Assembly: GCA_025331435.1 (NCBI GenBank)
Contig: JAIWNI010000132.1
Coordinates: 1-64,000 of the forward strand
DNA from: Choanephora cucurbitarum
Taxonomy: Eukaryota; Mucoromycota; Mucoromycetes; Mucorales; Choanephoraceae
Direction: 5' to 3'
DNA: 64,000 nucleotides
This document shows, in pieces, positions 42,264 through 52,795 of the stretch. The notes beneath the pieces were generated by a model that saw nothing but the letters and a program-made list of their open reading frames with translations, was not told where the DNA came from and ran no database searches. A program made the position numbers and the translations under genes. Numbering within the stretch: the stretch's first letter is position 1; each line of letters begins with the position of its first letter.

Positions 42264-45176
42264 TTAAAATGCACCTTCTGGGAAAGGACCATATTGTGCA
42301 ATTTCATCTTTCTTTTCGCCTCCAACATCATATGATATACGTAAACGAAGCTTGACAGTAGTCTAAGAAAACAAAATAAGTGTATTGCTTTTTTTTTTAA
42401 AAAACTACTCTTACCTGTTGTGGGTTATTGATTCTCATCAATTGTTTTTCGGTTGTATTGGGTGCCACTGTTGAACTAGAAGCAGTATTTAATTGCAATC
42501 GTTGACTCTTGGGAACAGCAGCCTGGAATTGTAAGTTACTGATGACACCTTGAGAACCATCATTGATAAACAGAATTTGAACATTAATAATATTGGGGTT
42601 GTTACGATCTCGAGAAGGCACAAGTCGGATACGAAGACCGTCTTTGGCAAACGCTTCATAACCAGGAGCCTGAGTGGAGGCAACAGGTGAATTTAAGCCA
42701 GCAGCAGGTGCAGTCTGTGGTGCTGGAGAACGCATTGTGTTTCCTCCACCTAACAGATCCATTAGATCATGACTCATGGGGGCAGCAGGAGCAGCAGCAG
42801 GAGCAGCAGGGGAGCTACTTGAGCCACCAAACAAATCTGCCAAAAGGTCTGCATTGGATGTTGAAGAACTAGAGGGTGGAGCAGCAGTAGGTGTGCTAGC
42901 AACAGGGCTTGAGACCATCTCTTGCTCTAGGCCTAATCCTCCTCCACTACCATCACCACCACCACCACTTGTACCTACGCCCATCAGATCTAACAACAAA
43001 TCTTGATCACTAGGACCTGCAACACTGGTACTATTCTGACGAGCTGATTCAGACTTTGTTGTTGCCTGAATGATGGTGCGTGCTTCAGGTACTGGCATAG
43101 GTTCCAGGACAGCAGGACGAATAGCGTCATATGAAAACAGGTTGGTATATTCTACTGCACGTTGTTGAATCTCTACTTCCATACTGACTGTGTGTTGGTG
43201 CAATAGCTCCTTGATCTTGGCTTGAGCAGAGCTGTCGGACAGACGAGAGGAGAGCTTCATCAAGGCTGTCATCACATACTCACGAGTTACTTGGTTGGCA
43301 TAGGGACCCAACAGGATGCTCTCCAGGAGACGAACCACATGCATGTCTGAAACTTCAATCACAACACCTTCCTCTTCTTCAAAGTTACCGCTGTTGACCA
43401 AGACATCACCATACTCACCAATGACCCATACACTAGCCAACACAAGGCCCTCTTGAGAGATGTCTTGTTTGAGTGCAGCATACAGTTTCTGGACAGTGTA
43501 TTGATGCAATTCAGATGTTTGTGCTACCAATCGAATAAATCCAGCCAAGACTTCTTCGCGTACATATCCACCTGCCAATTTGAGCATGCGTAACATGGTA
43601 TCGATGTGCCAGCGCTGGTTGGGTGCAAATCGTTCGGCTGCAAGTGAGATTTTGGTGGTCATGCCCTGTTTGAATTCCGTGTCGGCTACCTCAAGGAAGG
43701 CAAGCAATTCGCGGGTTAAGACACGTACATTGCCCTCATTGATCAAAGCAAAACTGAGTTCAAGAGCACGTCGTCGAATGGAGATATCACCATCACGAAG
43801 ACAATCAAGAATGATATTACGGTGTCTCTGTACAGCTTGAGTTTCAATACCCACCGTCTTGTTCAATGTCTCTAAGGCAACATATCTAAGTTGAAAACAG
43901 AGATCAGAAAACAGCAATTCCTTCTTCATCATTCGTTCTTACCTAATGTTATTATCTCGATTACTCAAGAATTTACCGAGAATGTTGACGGCCAGTACAC
44001 GCAAGCCAGCTTCACTTTGAATGTTCATGATGGTCAAAACAGTTTCGTACAGGATGGAATTGCCTACGTTTTTGTTACTTTCGGTGTTGGTGGCCACTTG
44101 AGCAAGGATATCGTTCATTGCTTCAGAAGCTTCACGGTCGTCTTTGGCAAGGATACGTAAGAGGCGAAGGATCTTGACTTGAAGGAAAGGATCTGTTACG
44201 CCTGTGACATCATGCTCAGGAGAGAATCCAGCACTAGCAAGGTTCTTTAGGTGTCTGACTAAGAGAGGAACAGCCTAAAGAAAACAAAAGATCAACCTCC
44301 AGTCATCTCATCTTCTTTTATCTTTTGATTTACCTTTCTAAAGATGGGAATGTTCTCGGGATTTTGTTGACACATTTCTGTAACAAGTGTGATACCAGTG
44401 ATCAAGACACCATGACTACGGTCGTTTAAGAGTGATTTGGATCTGGAAACAAAATTCTCTGCTAAATCAGGTACACGAAGAATAACTCGTAAAGCACACA
44501 ATGCAGCCTATAAATAAATCAATATGCATGTATCTCTCTCCCAAAAAAAAATAGATTTACCTTCTTTCGAATGTATGTGTTTGAACTGCCCATCAACTTT
44601 TCGACTTCAGAGCACAAATCACGAGCCATTTCTGAGGATGAAATGTTACCCATTGTACAAAGAGCCAAACCAACCACAAACATGTTACTATGGTTCAAAT
44701 CACTATGCAGAGAGGATTAGACCTTCAGTTCTGTACTTGCTTTTTCTGTAGTTACTTTTTCAGACTGTTGGTGACCAAAGTGAGCACTTCTGTCTTTTCA
44801 TCAATAAGCAGCATGATACCCAGATAACCCAGACGCTTATCTGCGTACTTTGGACTAGCCACTAACTTTAGGCATTCCATTTGACCGAAATGAGCAGGAT
44901 AGCCAAGCATGTGAATATACAGCAACTTGGCTACGTTGGTATGGCGCGTATCTGGATTCTCGTTCTTAAAGGCTGTTCGAATATTGGCACTTTCCTTTTG
45001 AATAACGGCTCTTTCTTCAGCAGCTGTCTTACATGCTCTTACAGCACGAATAAGGTCTATTCAAAATGAGTCAACAACTTTCTATGTTTCAAAGAGAAAA
45101 AAAACTAACCTTTCAAACGAAAGAGGGGAAGTTTTGCAAGGATTTCTTGCGAGATTTTATTGATTTGGTTCATCAT
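42264..45176 (-). CDS. APL4: AP-1 clathrin adaptor, gamma subunit
   Basis: Seven exons: 45176-45110, 45056-44756, 44702-44561, 44507-44334, 44274-43943, 43885-42415, 42362-42264, giving 861 residues. The N-terminal ~580 residues are adaptin trunk repeats ([14 protein letters not shown] near the start, [18 protein letters not shown] in the middle). A Gly/Ala/Pro hinge follows with three acidic dileucine-type clathrin motifs ([24 protein letters not shown]). The last ~120 residues form the gamma-ear ([17 protein letters not shown]). AP-1 sorts cargo between trans-Golgi and endosomes. Start chosen at the first of two adjacent Met codons (45176/45173). It converges with the Whi5-like gene, 174 bp between stops. 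Confidence 0.95.
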
Positions 45177-46380
45177 CTTTGCTAAAGGCCTTTGTTTCTA
45201 TACAGTCAAATAAAAGGAAGAAAAAAGGAAAAGTGTTTTCAAAACTCTATCAATCGCGGTAGTTTCCTCTCTTTCTTTTTCTCTGGTATTTTCTTTTTTG
45301 TGGTAATTACCGAACAAAGGGATGGAAGAGGAGTCAATGAGTATAGAAAGATGAAGTTTAAATAAGCTGTCTATTTTCGTCCGTAATACAACGAGCCAAT
45401 CGACGTCACAAACAGTTGTAATTTATTAAAGCATAAGAGAAATCTTAAGGTATTCCACCCTCTTTTGCGGTTTATACATATATCCCAAATACAGTTCAAG
45501 CGATATAGTCTTTTTTTTTTCTTTATTTCAATGGTTGACTGACTTGCTCAATAACAAAATAAGTCAAGGTAGCAGCATCGTTAAAAAGCTCTCTTTTGTT
45601 GCTTATCGTACATTGCACTAGTCATCTTGCTTTGAAAAAAACACAAACCGTTTGCTCGCTTGAGATAGATTAAACGAAATACGCTTCCACTTGATCCGGA
45701 AAAGAAAAAAGATAAAGCCAGATGGTGATTACTTTTTGAAGAGGGTTTATCCGAGCTAGAGAGACAATTCTCCTTTAGATAGCAATCTAACCTACTTGAA
45801 CTGATCACAGAGCTCTCCACTACATCCTTAGTTCACTTTGTTCCTACAGAATATTTCGTCATTGTTCGTATGGCTGTATCTGAGCAGATTTCTTTATGAT
45901 CAAATAAGAACAGAGAGGGTGTATTTTAGTTTATGGATAACAACAGACAATGCTAAAAAAAAAGTACAACGCTTTGTTCATCATCAATTAACAGACAAAC
46001 AGAAACTATGAATTAGAAGATTATCTTTCGTTGTTGTTCTTGTATTCTGTGTCTATCTTTTGTCCTTCAAGGGAGATTTCTTTTTGTTCATGTCCCGTAC
46101 TTTCTGCGAATACAAGTAATAACAAAACAGGCTTCTATTCTTTTTGCTGATGAGTAGTTTATACTTGCATGATCCAGGTCTTTACTATTTCATCTTTTCA
46201 TATTGCTCATATACAGCTTATAATTTTGTTTATTTTTTGAATGAAAACCGTGATGAAGATTCTAGAGATATAGGCAGAACAATGAAAGTACTAGAGTGAT
46301 AACAATGACTTTGTTTTTATTCTTTCATTACATAAAAGCTTTTTTACTGTTCCAAGTCATGCCTATTCATTCCAAATAAG
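45177..46380. other. Promoter of the adaptin gene and gene-poor spacer
   Basis: The first few hundred bases probably hold the AP-1 gamma promoter. A minus-strand frame at 45581-45820 is Ser-rich but lacks an ATG start. Nothing else supported. Confidence 0.4.
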
Positions 46381-47150
46381 AAGTTCAAGCATACGAGTTA
46401 GGCATTTGTCTTGATAATCATGAAAATGATAAAAGACATATAGAAAAGCCTGCCTTCTTGTATTTTATCAAAAACATGGACCCAGCTCTTTTTTCTTTTG
46501 TTGAAACATATCTTTCTGAAGGCCTTCACTTTGTAACTGTCAAATTTGTTTCAAAAGTGTATTTTTTCCATTTGCTAGAGTTGCTGTTGGTCACCAAAAG
46601 AGGTCAAGGATAAATCAAGGTCTGTCGACTATCCATTTTTGAATGCGACACCTTATAATATGACAACTCTGCAAAAATGAATTCAAGAGAGGAAAGAACA
46701 AAATGATAAACAGATACTGTTAATCACACAAAACAATCAGGAAGACCATGCATCTGCTAAAGCCTTAATTTGAGTTGTGAAAGAAAGATGAAAGAAGAAT
46801 GTTGCTTTACAATGCACAAAGAGTATTACACCGGAGAAACTTATTGAGCAAGTTTACAGATTATTAAATAAAGCATACTGGGCCAAAACAGCAACCTATC
46901 AATAGTTTTCGGTTTATGCCGACAATCCCCACCTTTTGACAGCCAAACTCCTCTTGAATGAAAGTGATACAATACCAATAACATATGCTCCGCTGCTCTT
47001 TATACTCTAGGTCAGATATTATCAGGAACAGATACGACGCGCTATCTTACATTCAAACTAGGCCAAAATGACACAATCGTTCCTATATCAGAAGAAGATA
47101 CCAAAGAAAGTATTTTATGTAGTGCTATAGTATTCTAAAGTTTGAAATGA
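46380..47150 (+). pseudogene. Decayed Sel1-repeat-like gene
   Basis: Plus-strand frames interrupted by stops and shifts carry Sel1-type helical repeat sequences: YELGICLDNHENDKRH running into MDPALFSFVETYLSEG (46391-46620), AYWAKTATYQ (about 46875), and CSAALYTLGQILSGTD then FKLGQNDTIVPISEED (46990-47142). Sel1 repeats form TPR-like solenoids used as scaffolds, and Mucorales have many such proteins. At least three disruptions show this copy is not functional unless undetected introns explain them. Repeat identification rests on the spacing of A-x-x-x-L-G residues only. Confidence 0.45.
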
Positions 47151-47370
47151 AGTAAACATTGTCCAAAAAAAAAAAAAAAACTTGAGGCATGAAGCAACAA
47201 TGAAAGGTTGCGAGTCTAGTAAGTTTTATCTTCTGTAAGCGAGTAATTACTTAAGTCGCCATGAAGAGGAGTGGAATAAATGAGATGCCTCTGATTAAAA
47301 AAAAAGGGCCACTGTGATAGAAACATGTATCAAAGAATTCACTTTAATTCATTTTTGGTAATCTTGCGAC

Positions 47371-48060
47371 AAGTTCAATGTATTTTGGGACAGTAATATT
47401 ATCTATTTCGAGCTTGAGTGTTACTTTATGCACTTTGCTCGGATCGATCGTAAATCCAGGCGTCATGATAAATCTTTTAGACAGATTAGGAAAATAAGCT
47501 TAACTGTTGAGAACAAACCGAAGGACAAGTTGATTGGTCACATGTAGTTGATGGATTACGCTAACATCTTACAAAAAAAAGGGATAATACCCATCACAAT
47601 ACTCACAGCATACCATTTAGGGACTATCCATGTAAGCTTCTGACATTTAGATTTCTCTAGAAAAGCCAAATACTGGTCAACTCAGTGGTTGGATTTTGTC
47701 CTGGTGAGTTGGAGACACTGATTATCAAATGCATGTGTTCCAGATACCGAGACTGGAAGCATACGTCTGTATTTGTCACATATTGTTGATGAACCAACAA
47801 CGATGTACTATGGTATGTAGTCTGATCAGGCCAATCTAATCCCTGAAGACGGAAGGACCCTTCCTACATTTCGAGGCTTTTGATTATAATTGACATATAG
47901 CAACTGACTGTATAAGGTTATACTTTCTTTCTAAGTATTGATATGCCTCTTGATTTCTTGTCCGGCTCAGTATGTATTCATAGAAGTTTTGAAATCCCAA
48001 TCATACACAAGAAAGCACAAGTGTAAGAAGAGACAAAACTCATTTGTTAAACTCAAAGTT
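47371..48060 (-). pseudogene. Decayed LRR/F-box-type gene, C-terminal part
   Basis: The minus strand contains three protein-like stretches in order: GFQNFYEYILSRTRNQEAYQ, then LQGLDWPDQTTYH with YLEHMHLIISVSNSPGQN, and finally MTPGFTIDPSKVHKV with LKLEIDNITVPKYIELVARL, ending at a stop at 47371. They are separated by stops and shifts. LEHMHL resembles the leucine-rich repeats of the intact F-box protein next door (LEHIHLTSNSLQPP), so I take it for a decayed relative, though not a close copy. Confidence 0.45.
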
Positions 48061-48069
48061 TGATGATGT

Positions 48070-48780
48070 TTTTACAACTAGCTCAAAGTGAGCTTATTAG
48101 CATAAGTTGTGTAAGTTTCGGTTTAATAGTGTCTTTTGGCTCTTTGTAGCTATGTGGTTGTGCAAGTCGTACTATATTTATACAACTTACAGAGACAGGT
48201 CAGGTAATCAGACTTGTTTTCTCATCGGGTTCACTGTTGGATGACAGCTAGCTGTCTGAATAATTTAGACTAGTAATTCAACAGTTTACAAGATTGCTTT
48301 TTATCAAAAAATTGATTATATCTTGGATCTCTTCAAAAAATCTTTAGGAATTTGTAGGAAAAAATGATAGTTTATAGGTAACACAATCCAAAGAAACATA
48401 AAACTATTTGTTGAAAACTACTCTTTTGTAAGTCAAACCAGATACGATTCTATGAATTTCTGCCATGCCAAAGTCGACCACATGTATTGAATAAAACTGA
48501 GGAAAGAGACAGATATCGGTCTCCAAAAAAAAAAAAGCTCTACTACTCTGAAAAAGCACAGACAAGTATTTGCTTTTGTCATATCAAGACAGTTACTGCT
48601 TTCACATTCCATTTTATTCTGAGCTTCCTTCAGTTGTGGTAGTCTCTCTCTTTTTTCTGCTTATACTTTTGGTCATTACAACAATCGTCTCAAACAAGCG
48701 CTATTGTCATTATCTTCATCTTTCTTTGTCAATTATATGCCTCTGGCTAGTTGTCTTGACTTCTCCTATGCGTTCCTGAT
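48070..48780. other. Gene-poor AT-rich spacer
   Basis: No intact gene. A plus-strand hydrophobic frame at 48570-48779 ends just before TTTAG at about 48781, which could be an old splice acceptor leading into the coding remnant that follows. Confidence 0.35.
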
Positions 48781-48781
48781 T

Positions 48782-48889
48782 TAGATCCAGCAAAGAAAAA
48801 AGCGGAGTCGTTTATTGAAAAGGAGTTTGTGTGTCAGAAAACAGAGTTTGCAACAATGGTACTACCTATTGAAAACTGTACAGACTTGC
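48782..48889 (+). pseudogene. Coding remnant upstream of the inverted block, copy 2
   Basis: The plus strand reads AKKKAESFIEKEFVCQKTEF and then NCTDLL before a stop that overlaps the first bases of the block. The minus-strand counterpart at about 17240-17310 is clearly related (KAELTIEEEFTCQGTKF) but much more diverged than the block itself. Confidence 0.45.
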
Positions 48890-49687
48890 TGTAAACAGAG
48901 GTTATTGTAATCATTTGATCAGGTAAATATGGCTTGTTGAACAAAAAAGAAAAGAAGTGAAGGAAAGACGCGCATTAACAAATGTGTTATGGTTGGACAA
49001 GTGTCGTTTGTGATCAACGCGTTTTCAAAAGGAGTTTGTATAGAAAGTGATGACTATGAAATTGAGCAGAAGAGAGAAGCAAAGAAAAAAAAAGTAAAAT
49101 AAAAGTAAAGACTTTACTTCATTTCTCTATTCTTGTTTGCTCTCCTTTTTGCTCTTTTGCATCTTTCTTTCACATGTCATCTGAGATTGAGCAAGAAATG
49201 ACGCGATAGAGATGGGACTGTCTTCAATAAATTTCTAGATGTAAAAAAAAGCTATAAAAAGGCCTCATTTCTCCCCTTTGCTTTCAGCTTTTTTTTTCTT
49301 TTTTTTTCTCATACCAAAAAATGAACGGGATTGTACTTCTTTTTTCGCATTGCGCGTTTTCTTGGGGGAAGGGGTAGAGGATGGCACCCTATGAGGTGCT
49401 CCTCAGTAAAATAACAAGCCAAAATCAATAAATGTCAATTTAAACCTAAAAGATAAAATTTATGATTTTTAAGCTTTTTGTTGTGATATGCGTTTTAATT
49501 TTTTTTTTTTGTTGTTCCTTCTTTCTTTGACGCGTTTTTTCTATTCTGCATAATCAATTTTGTAAAAGCCGTCAACACTTAATAACCTGGAATCACTACT
49601 TTGCTACAAGTAGACTTACTAGAGACGTGGCCAACGACAAAACAAAAGTCTGATGGGAATGAGGGAAAGCAAGATTATTCAATAACA
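48890..49687 (+). repeat. ~800-bp near-identical inverted block, copy 2 (LTR-like)
   Basis: Matches the reverse complement of 16199-16997 at about 99% by eye. Begins TGTAAACAG, ends AATAACA. Inside are TATAAAAA at 49253-49260, an ATG shortly after (49321, 18 codons), a GC-rich hairpin at 49377-49404 and AATAAATG at about 49427. Two bases after the end is TGG, where an LTR element would have its primer-binding site, but I cannot match a tRNA. Flanks CTTGC and CTTGG could be a worn 4-5 bp duplication. Confidence 0.85.
49377..49404 (+). promoter_or_regulatory. GC-rich hairpin in the inverted block
   Basis: GAGGA and GCACC pair with GGTGC and TCCTC around a six-base loop with a two-base bulge, in otherwise AT-rich DNA. 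It is identical in both block copies and lies about 115 bp downstream of the TATA-like sequence, so it would be near the 5' end of any transcript. Confidence 0.5.
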
Positions 49688-50000
49688 CTTGGTTGGCGCG
49701 TTATGCGTTTGTAGAGAATGCAAGCACCGAGAAGAAAGTCAAAAGTCGTTTTATTTAAAGAGAAATGAGCTTGAATGCAGCAGAGTAGAGCTAGAAGTCA
49801 AGTGGTACTCTTTTTTTCTTTTAGCTTCAGATTGACTAAGGCAAACAGTGTTGTTTGATCTAGAAGGAAGTAACAAGATCATAACTAAGACGTGTGTGCT
49901 TTTCGGACTTGAAAGCGCCGATAAAATGGACATATAAGATCAGTGGCTATGTGCTTCAGGTATACTTGGAAGAAGAGGATTAAGCATAAAGAGTTCTATA
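49688..50000 (+). pseudogene. Coding remnant downstream of the inverted block, copy 2
   Basis: Continues ARYAFVENASTEKKVKSR in the plus strand, then stops; a later stretch (about 49878-49980) reads VCFSDLKAPIKWTYK and LQVYLEEED. Homologous to the minus-strand remnant left of 16198. After the first ~60 bp identity falls sharply. Confidence 0.45.
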
Positions 50001-50391
50001 GACAAGCAGATAGGCATGAATGTTTTATTGGGATGACAACATGATGGATAAGATGATAAGTTGGCTGTTCACTGTTTGGTGTTGATTATGAGTAAAGCGT
50101 CTGAATACATTTTATCTGTGTTTGGTTGATTTTCTTCCAAACTTACCTTACCCATTGTTCAGTGTAAACAGACTAACAACTAATCTTTTCTCTTACTCTG
50201 ATAGTAGCAAATTCCTTTGCCTCAGTTATAAAGAAATTAAACGTGACATTTTCCTGTAATTGGACAGAGTAAAACCATGATTTGATATTTATTTTGACTG
50301 CCACAACTCGGCAATAGTTGAGCATTGAGTGTGCTATATCAGTTCTTTTGCCAAACAAATAGAGTCACATAAAACAAGTAGTGAATATTCC

Positions 50392-52014
50392 CTAATGAAT
50401 TCGTTTGTTGTTAATATAAAGCGATTGAAGTGATTGGCACTCAATATCTAAGTATTCCACCTCATCTCCTTTAGAATGATTGTATTTTACAAAATTCCAT
50501 AAAACATAAGGAATATCGTCAATTTGTGGCGGCACACCATAAGCCTTCTTCTCGTCTTTGTCTAACTGTTTGGATGAAGACGTCGCTAATGTGTCTGCAA
50601 ATTCATTGCGTATTGAATACCAATCTGATTTTTCTTTTTGTCGCAAGTGAATAAGCCAGTTTTGCTTAAAGATGTTTCCTTGTTTCAACTGGATACTTGA
50701 AATCTCAATCTTTGTCAGTTTCTGGTTAGGCAGATGAATTTTCATACTGCTGCCATCTTCAAATAATACTTCTCTTAGGGTTATTTGGTGAATATCAGGA
50801 CATCTGAGTGCAACACAATCAAACACGCTGCCGGACAAAGTGACAAGCCCTATGGTTAACTTCTTAAGAGGGTGTGGTTTCTTTTTTGGCTGTTGATGGT
50901 TATCGTTATACAGTTGGCAATTACTGATGTTGAGTAAATTAAGGCTTGGAAGAAGATCGAATACATCATTCATAGACAAATGATTGACATTGTAATCTAA
51001 AAAGTTGTCGACCTTCAGCTGTTGTAATTGCGGACATGCTTTGCCTAAAAACTGAACCAACCGATCACAAGGTATTGCCAATTGAATGTCTAGGTTCATG
51101 ATGGAAGAGAAATGCGTATATTGGGATAGTGTGGTTTCAATAAAAGAATCCATAACAGAATCAGTAGCACACAGATATAGTTTTTGCAATTGTTTTTGTT
51201 GGCTGCTTAGGTTTGCGAGAAACATGTCATCTGGTAACATATTAGCCCAACTAATATCGTTTAGATAAGGGCAGTTAGAGAAGAACTGTTGGTAAAACTC
51301 TGCTGGATACTGATTATCCGTATGCAGTATAGGATCCCCACTTTCAAATGACAAGCTTTCAATGTTTGGGTATCGTTTACCAATACACTGGAGCCATAAT
51401 GGGTGCTGTGTAAAGCTATGATTTACGATAATCTTGAATGATTTGAGCTTATAAAGTCGATAATTGGAATCTAGTTCGCTCTTGGCAGGCGGTTGCAAAG
51501 AATTAGATGTGAGATGTATATGCTCCAACACAGGGCACAGTCGATTGATAACATCCAAAGACCTAATCGAAAGAGACTTATATAGGAAGCAGATTTCAAG
51601 ACGTATCAAATAAGGCGTTGCCGTTAAGATAACGGGCAGTAGGTCTTCGTCACAATCTCGTGTTACAAGAGTCAACTGTCTAAGGTATCGAAAGGTACTG
51701 AAGCGAGTCAACGGGATCATGAAATTTACACGTAAAGTAAGCGAAGTTAGAAAAGGAAGTCGTGTTGAAAACTTGGATATGTTCTCTTCATGTCCGCTGA
51801 TAGTATAGGTAAAATACTTGACAAGTTGAAAGGGCCTGGATCCGTTCAAGAAACTTTCGAATTCATAGCTAGAATGAAGTTCGATGGTTCTATACAGAGA
51901 TTTGATAAAGACATTGTATAACACATGGTTTACAGTAACAAGCTGAAAATGATCTTTTTGCTCTAGATATGTACTAATATAGCTAATTATTTCAGTTGGC
52001 AAAAGGTGAATCAT
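50392..52014 (-). CDS. F-box/LRR protein
   Basis: Start placed at Met 52014 (540 residues) because the F-box-like helix pair begins immediately, MIHLLPTEIISYISTYLEQK; the frame stays open upstream to 52158, but that would add a 48-residue leader unrelated to F-box proteins. About 15 irregular leucine-rich repeats follow (FLTSLTLRVNF, PVLEHIHLTSN, CPYLNDISWAN, CPQLQQLKVDN, LPSLNLLNISN). F-box proteins recruit substrates to SCF ubiquitin ligases. The C-terminal ~90 residues are more polar and leave the LRR pattern. It is the full-length paralogue of the shorter gene at 19162-19995, sharing motifs such as YPAEFYQQFFSNC versus YPTEFYDWFLSSC. Confidence 0.75.
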   Translation of the reverse strand: MIHLLPTEIISYISTYLEQKDHFQLVTVNHVLYNVFIKSLYRTIELHSSYEFESFLNGSRPFQLVKYFTYTISGHEENISKFSTRLPFLTSLTLRVNFMIPLTRFSTFRYLRQLTLVTRDCDEDLLPVILTATPYLIRLEICFLYKSLSIRSLDVINRLCPVLEHIHLTSNSLQPPAKSELDSNYRLYKLKSFKIIVNHSFTQHPLWLQCIGKRYPNIESLSFESGDPILHTDNQYPAEFYQQFFSNCPYLNDISWANMLPDDMFLANLSSQQKQLQKLYLCATDSVMDSFIETTLSQYTHFSSIMNLDIQLAIPCDRLVQFLGKACPQLQQLKVDNFLDYNVNHLSMNDVFDLLPSLNLLNISNCQLYNDNHQQPKKKPHPLKKLTIGLVTLSGSVFDCVALRCPDIHQITLREVLFEDGSSMKIHLPNQKLTKIEISSIQLKQGNIFKQNWLIHLRQKEKSDWYSIRNEFADTLATSSSKQLDKDEKKAYGVPPQIDDIPYVLWNFVKYNHSKGDEVEYLDIECQSLQSLYINNKRIH

Positions 52015-52795
52015 AAAATCTAGTGAGCAAAAAAGAAAGAAAGAGCAGAAGAAAGACGAAGCAACCTCGTTGTTAGTCCTGAAAACTTGTACAGTTTGTA
52101 CCACTCTAATCCTGTGGCGTGGTGACTCATTCATGCACTCTATCATTTTCGTATACATATGGCTTAGACTTAATTATTCAAAGATTATTTATGCAATATG
52201 CTGTTTGATCAGATCAGCCATAGGGGGGAAAAACACGTCAAGCTCTAATTTGTCCTTTGGTATGATCCTTTAGCTTCAACAAGAGAAGAAGAAAAGTAAC
52301 CAGAGTCAATCCAATGATATTGACTTCGATTGTGTTTCTTGGCTTTACCAATCAAAGCTTGTCTAACTGTGTAAAATACAATTGACGAACAATCTGCTTT
52401 AGCCGTCTTAGTTACAAAATTGAGTATTATATCTAGTATTGCACTGACTATTACGCGAATTCCAAAATCGTGTTTTATTGTTTGCTGAAATACAATGCCA
52501 AAAAAAAAGCCTTATAGATAAGAGTAGCTAACCGTTTCTAAGCAAAGATCAATATGTAAATATAAATTCATGCAAATAAACAAAATCAAATATCAGAGCA
52601 ATTTTGACAACCAACATTAAAGTATTTCTTACCTATAACTCAAAAACAGAGTTATCTATCTTGAACCCAACACACTTGTTTATTTTCGACTCTCATCTTT
52701 ATCGGATGAACTTGATCCGACGATTTTAAACTTGCAAATATCAAGAAATTTCAAGCGTCTTTTCTCTTTATTATTATTTTCAATAAACCAAAAAA
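52015..52795. other. Divergent intergenic region
   Basis: Spacer between the F-box gene (minus) and SKI3 (plus). AT-rich with no repeat or gene recognised beyond the open upstream extension of the F-box frame. Confidence 0.5.

Noticed and set aside
45581..45820. 79-codon Ser-rich minus-strand frame
   Set aside because: No ATG start (GTG only), no domain, no conserved partner in the window.
17240..46960. Short similarity AAACTCCTCTT between 17267 and 46944
   Set aside because: About 20 bp with mismatches and different coding strands. Likely chance.
49321..49377. 18-codon ORF in the conserved block as a gene
   Set aside because: Too short and without features. Kept only as part of the block description.
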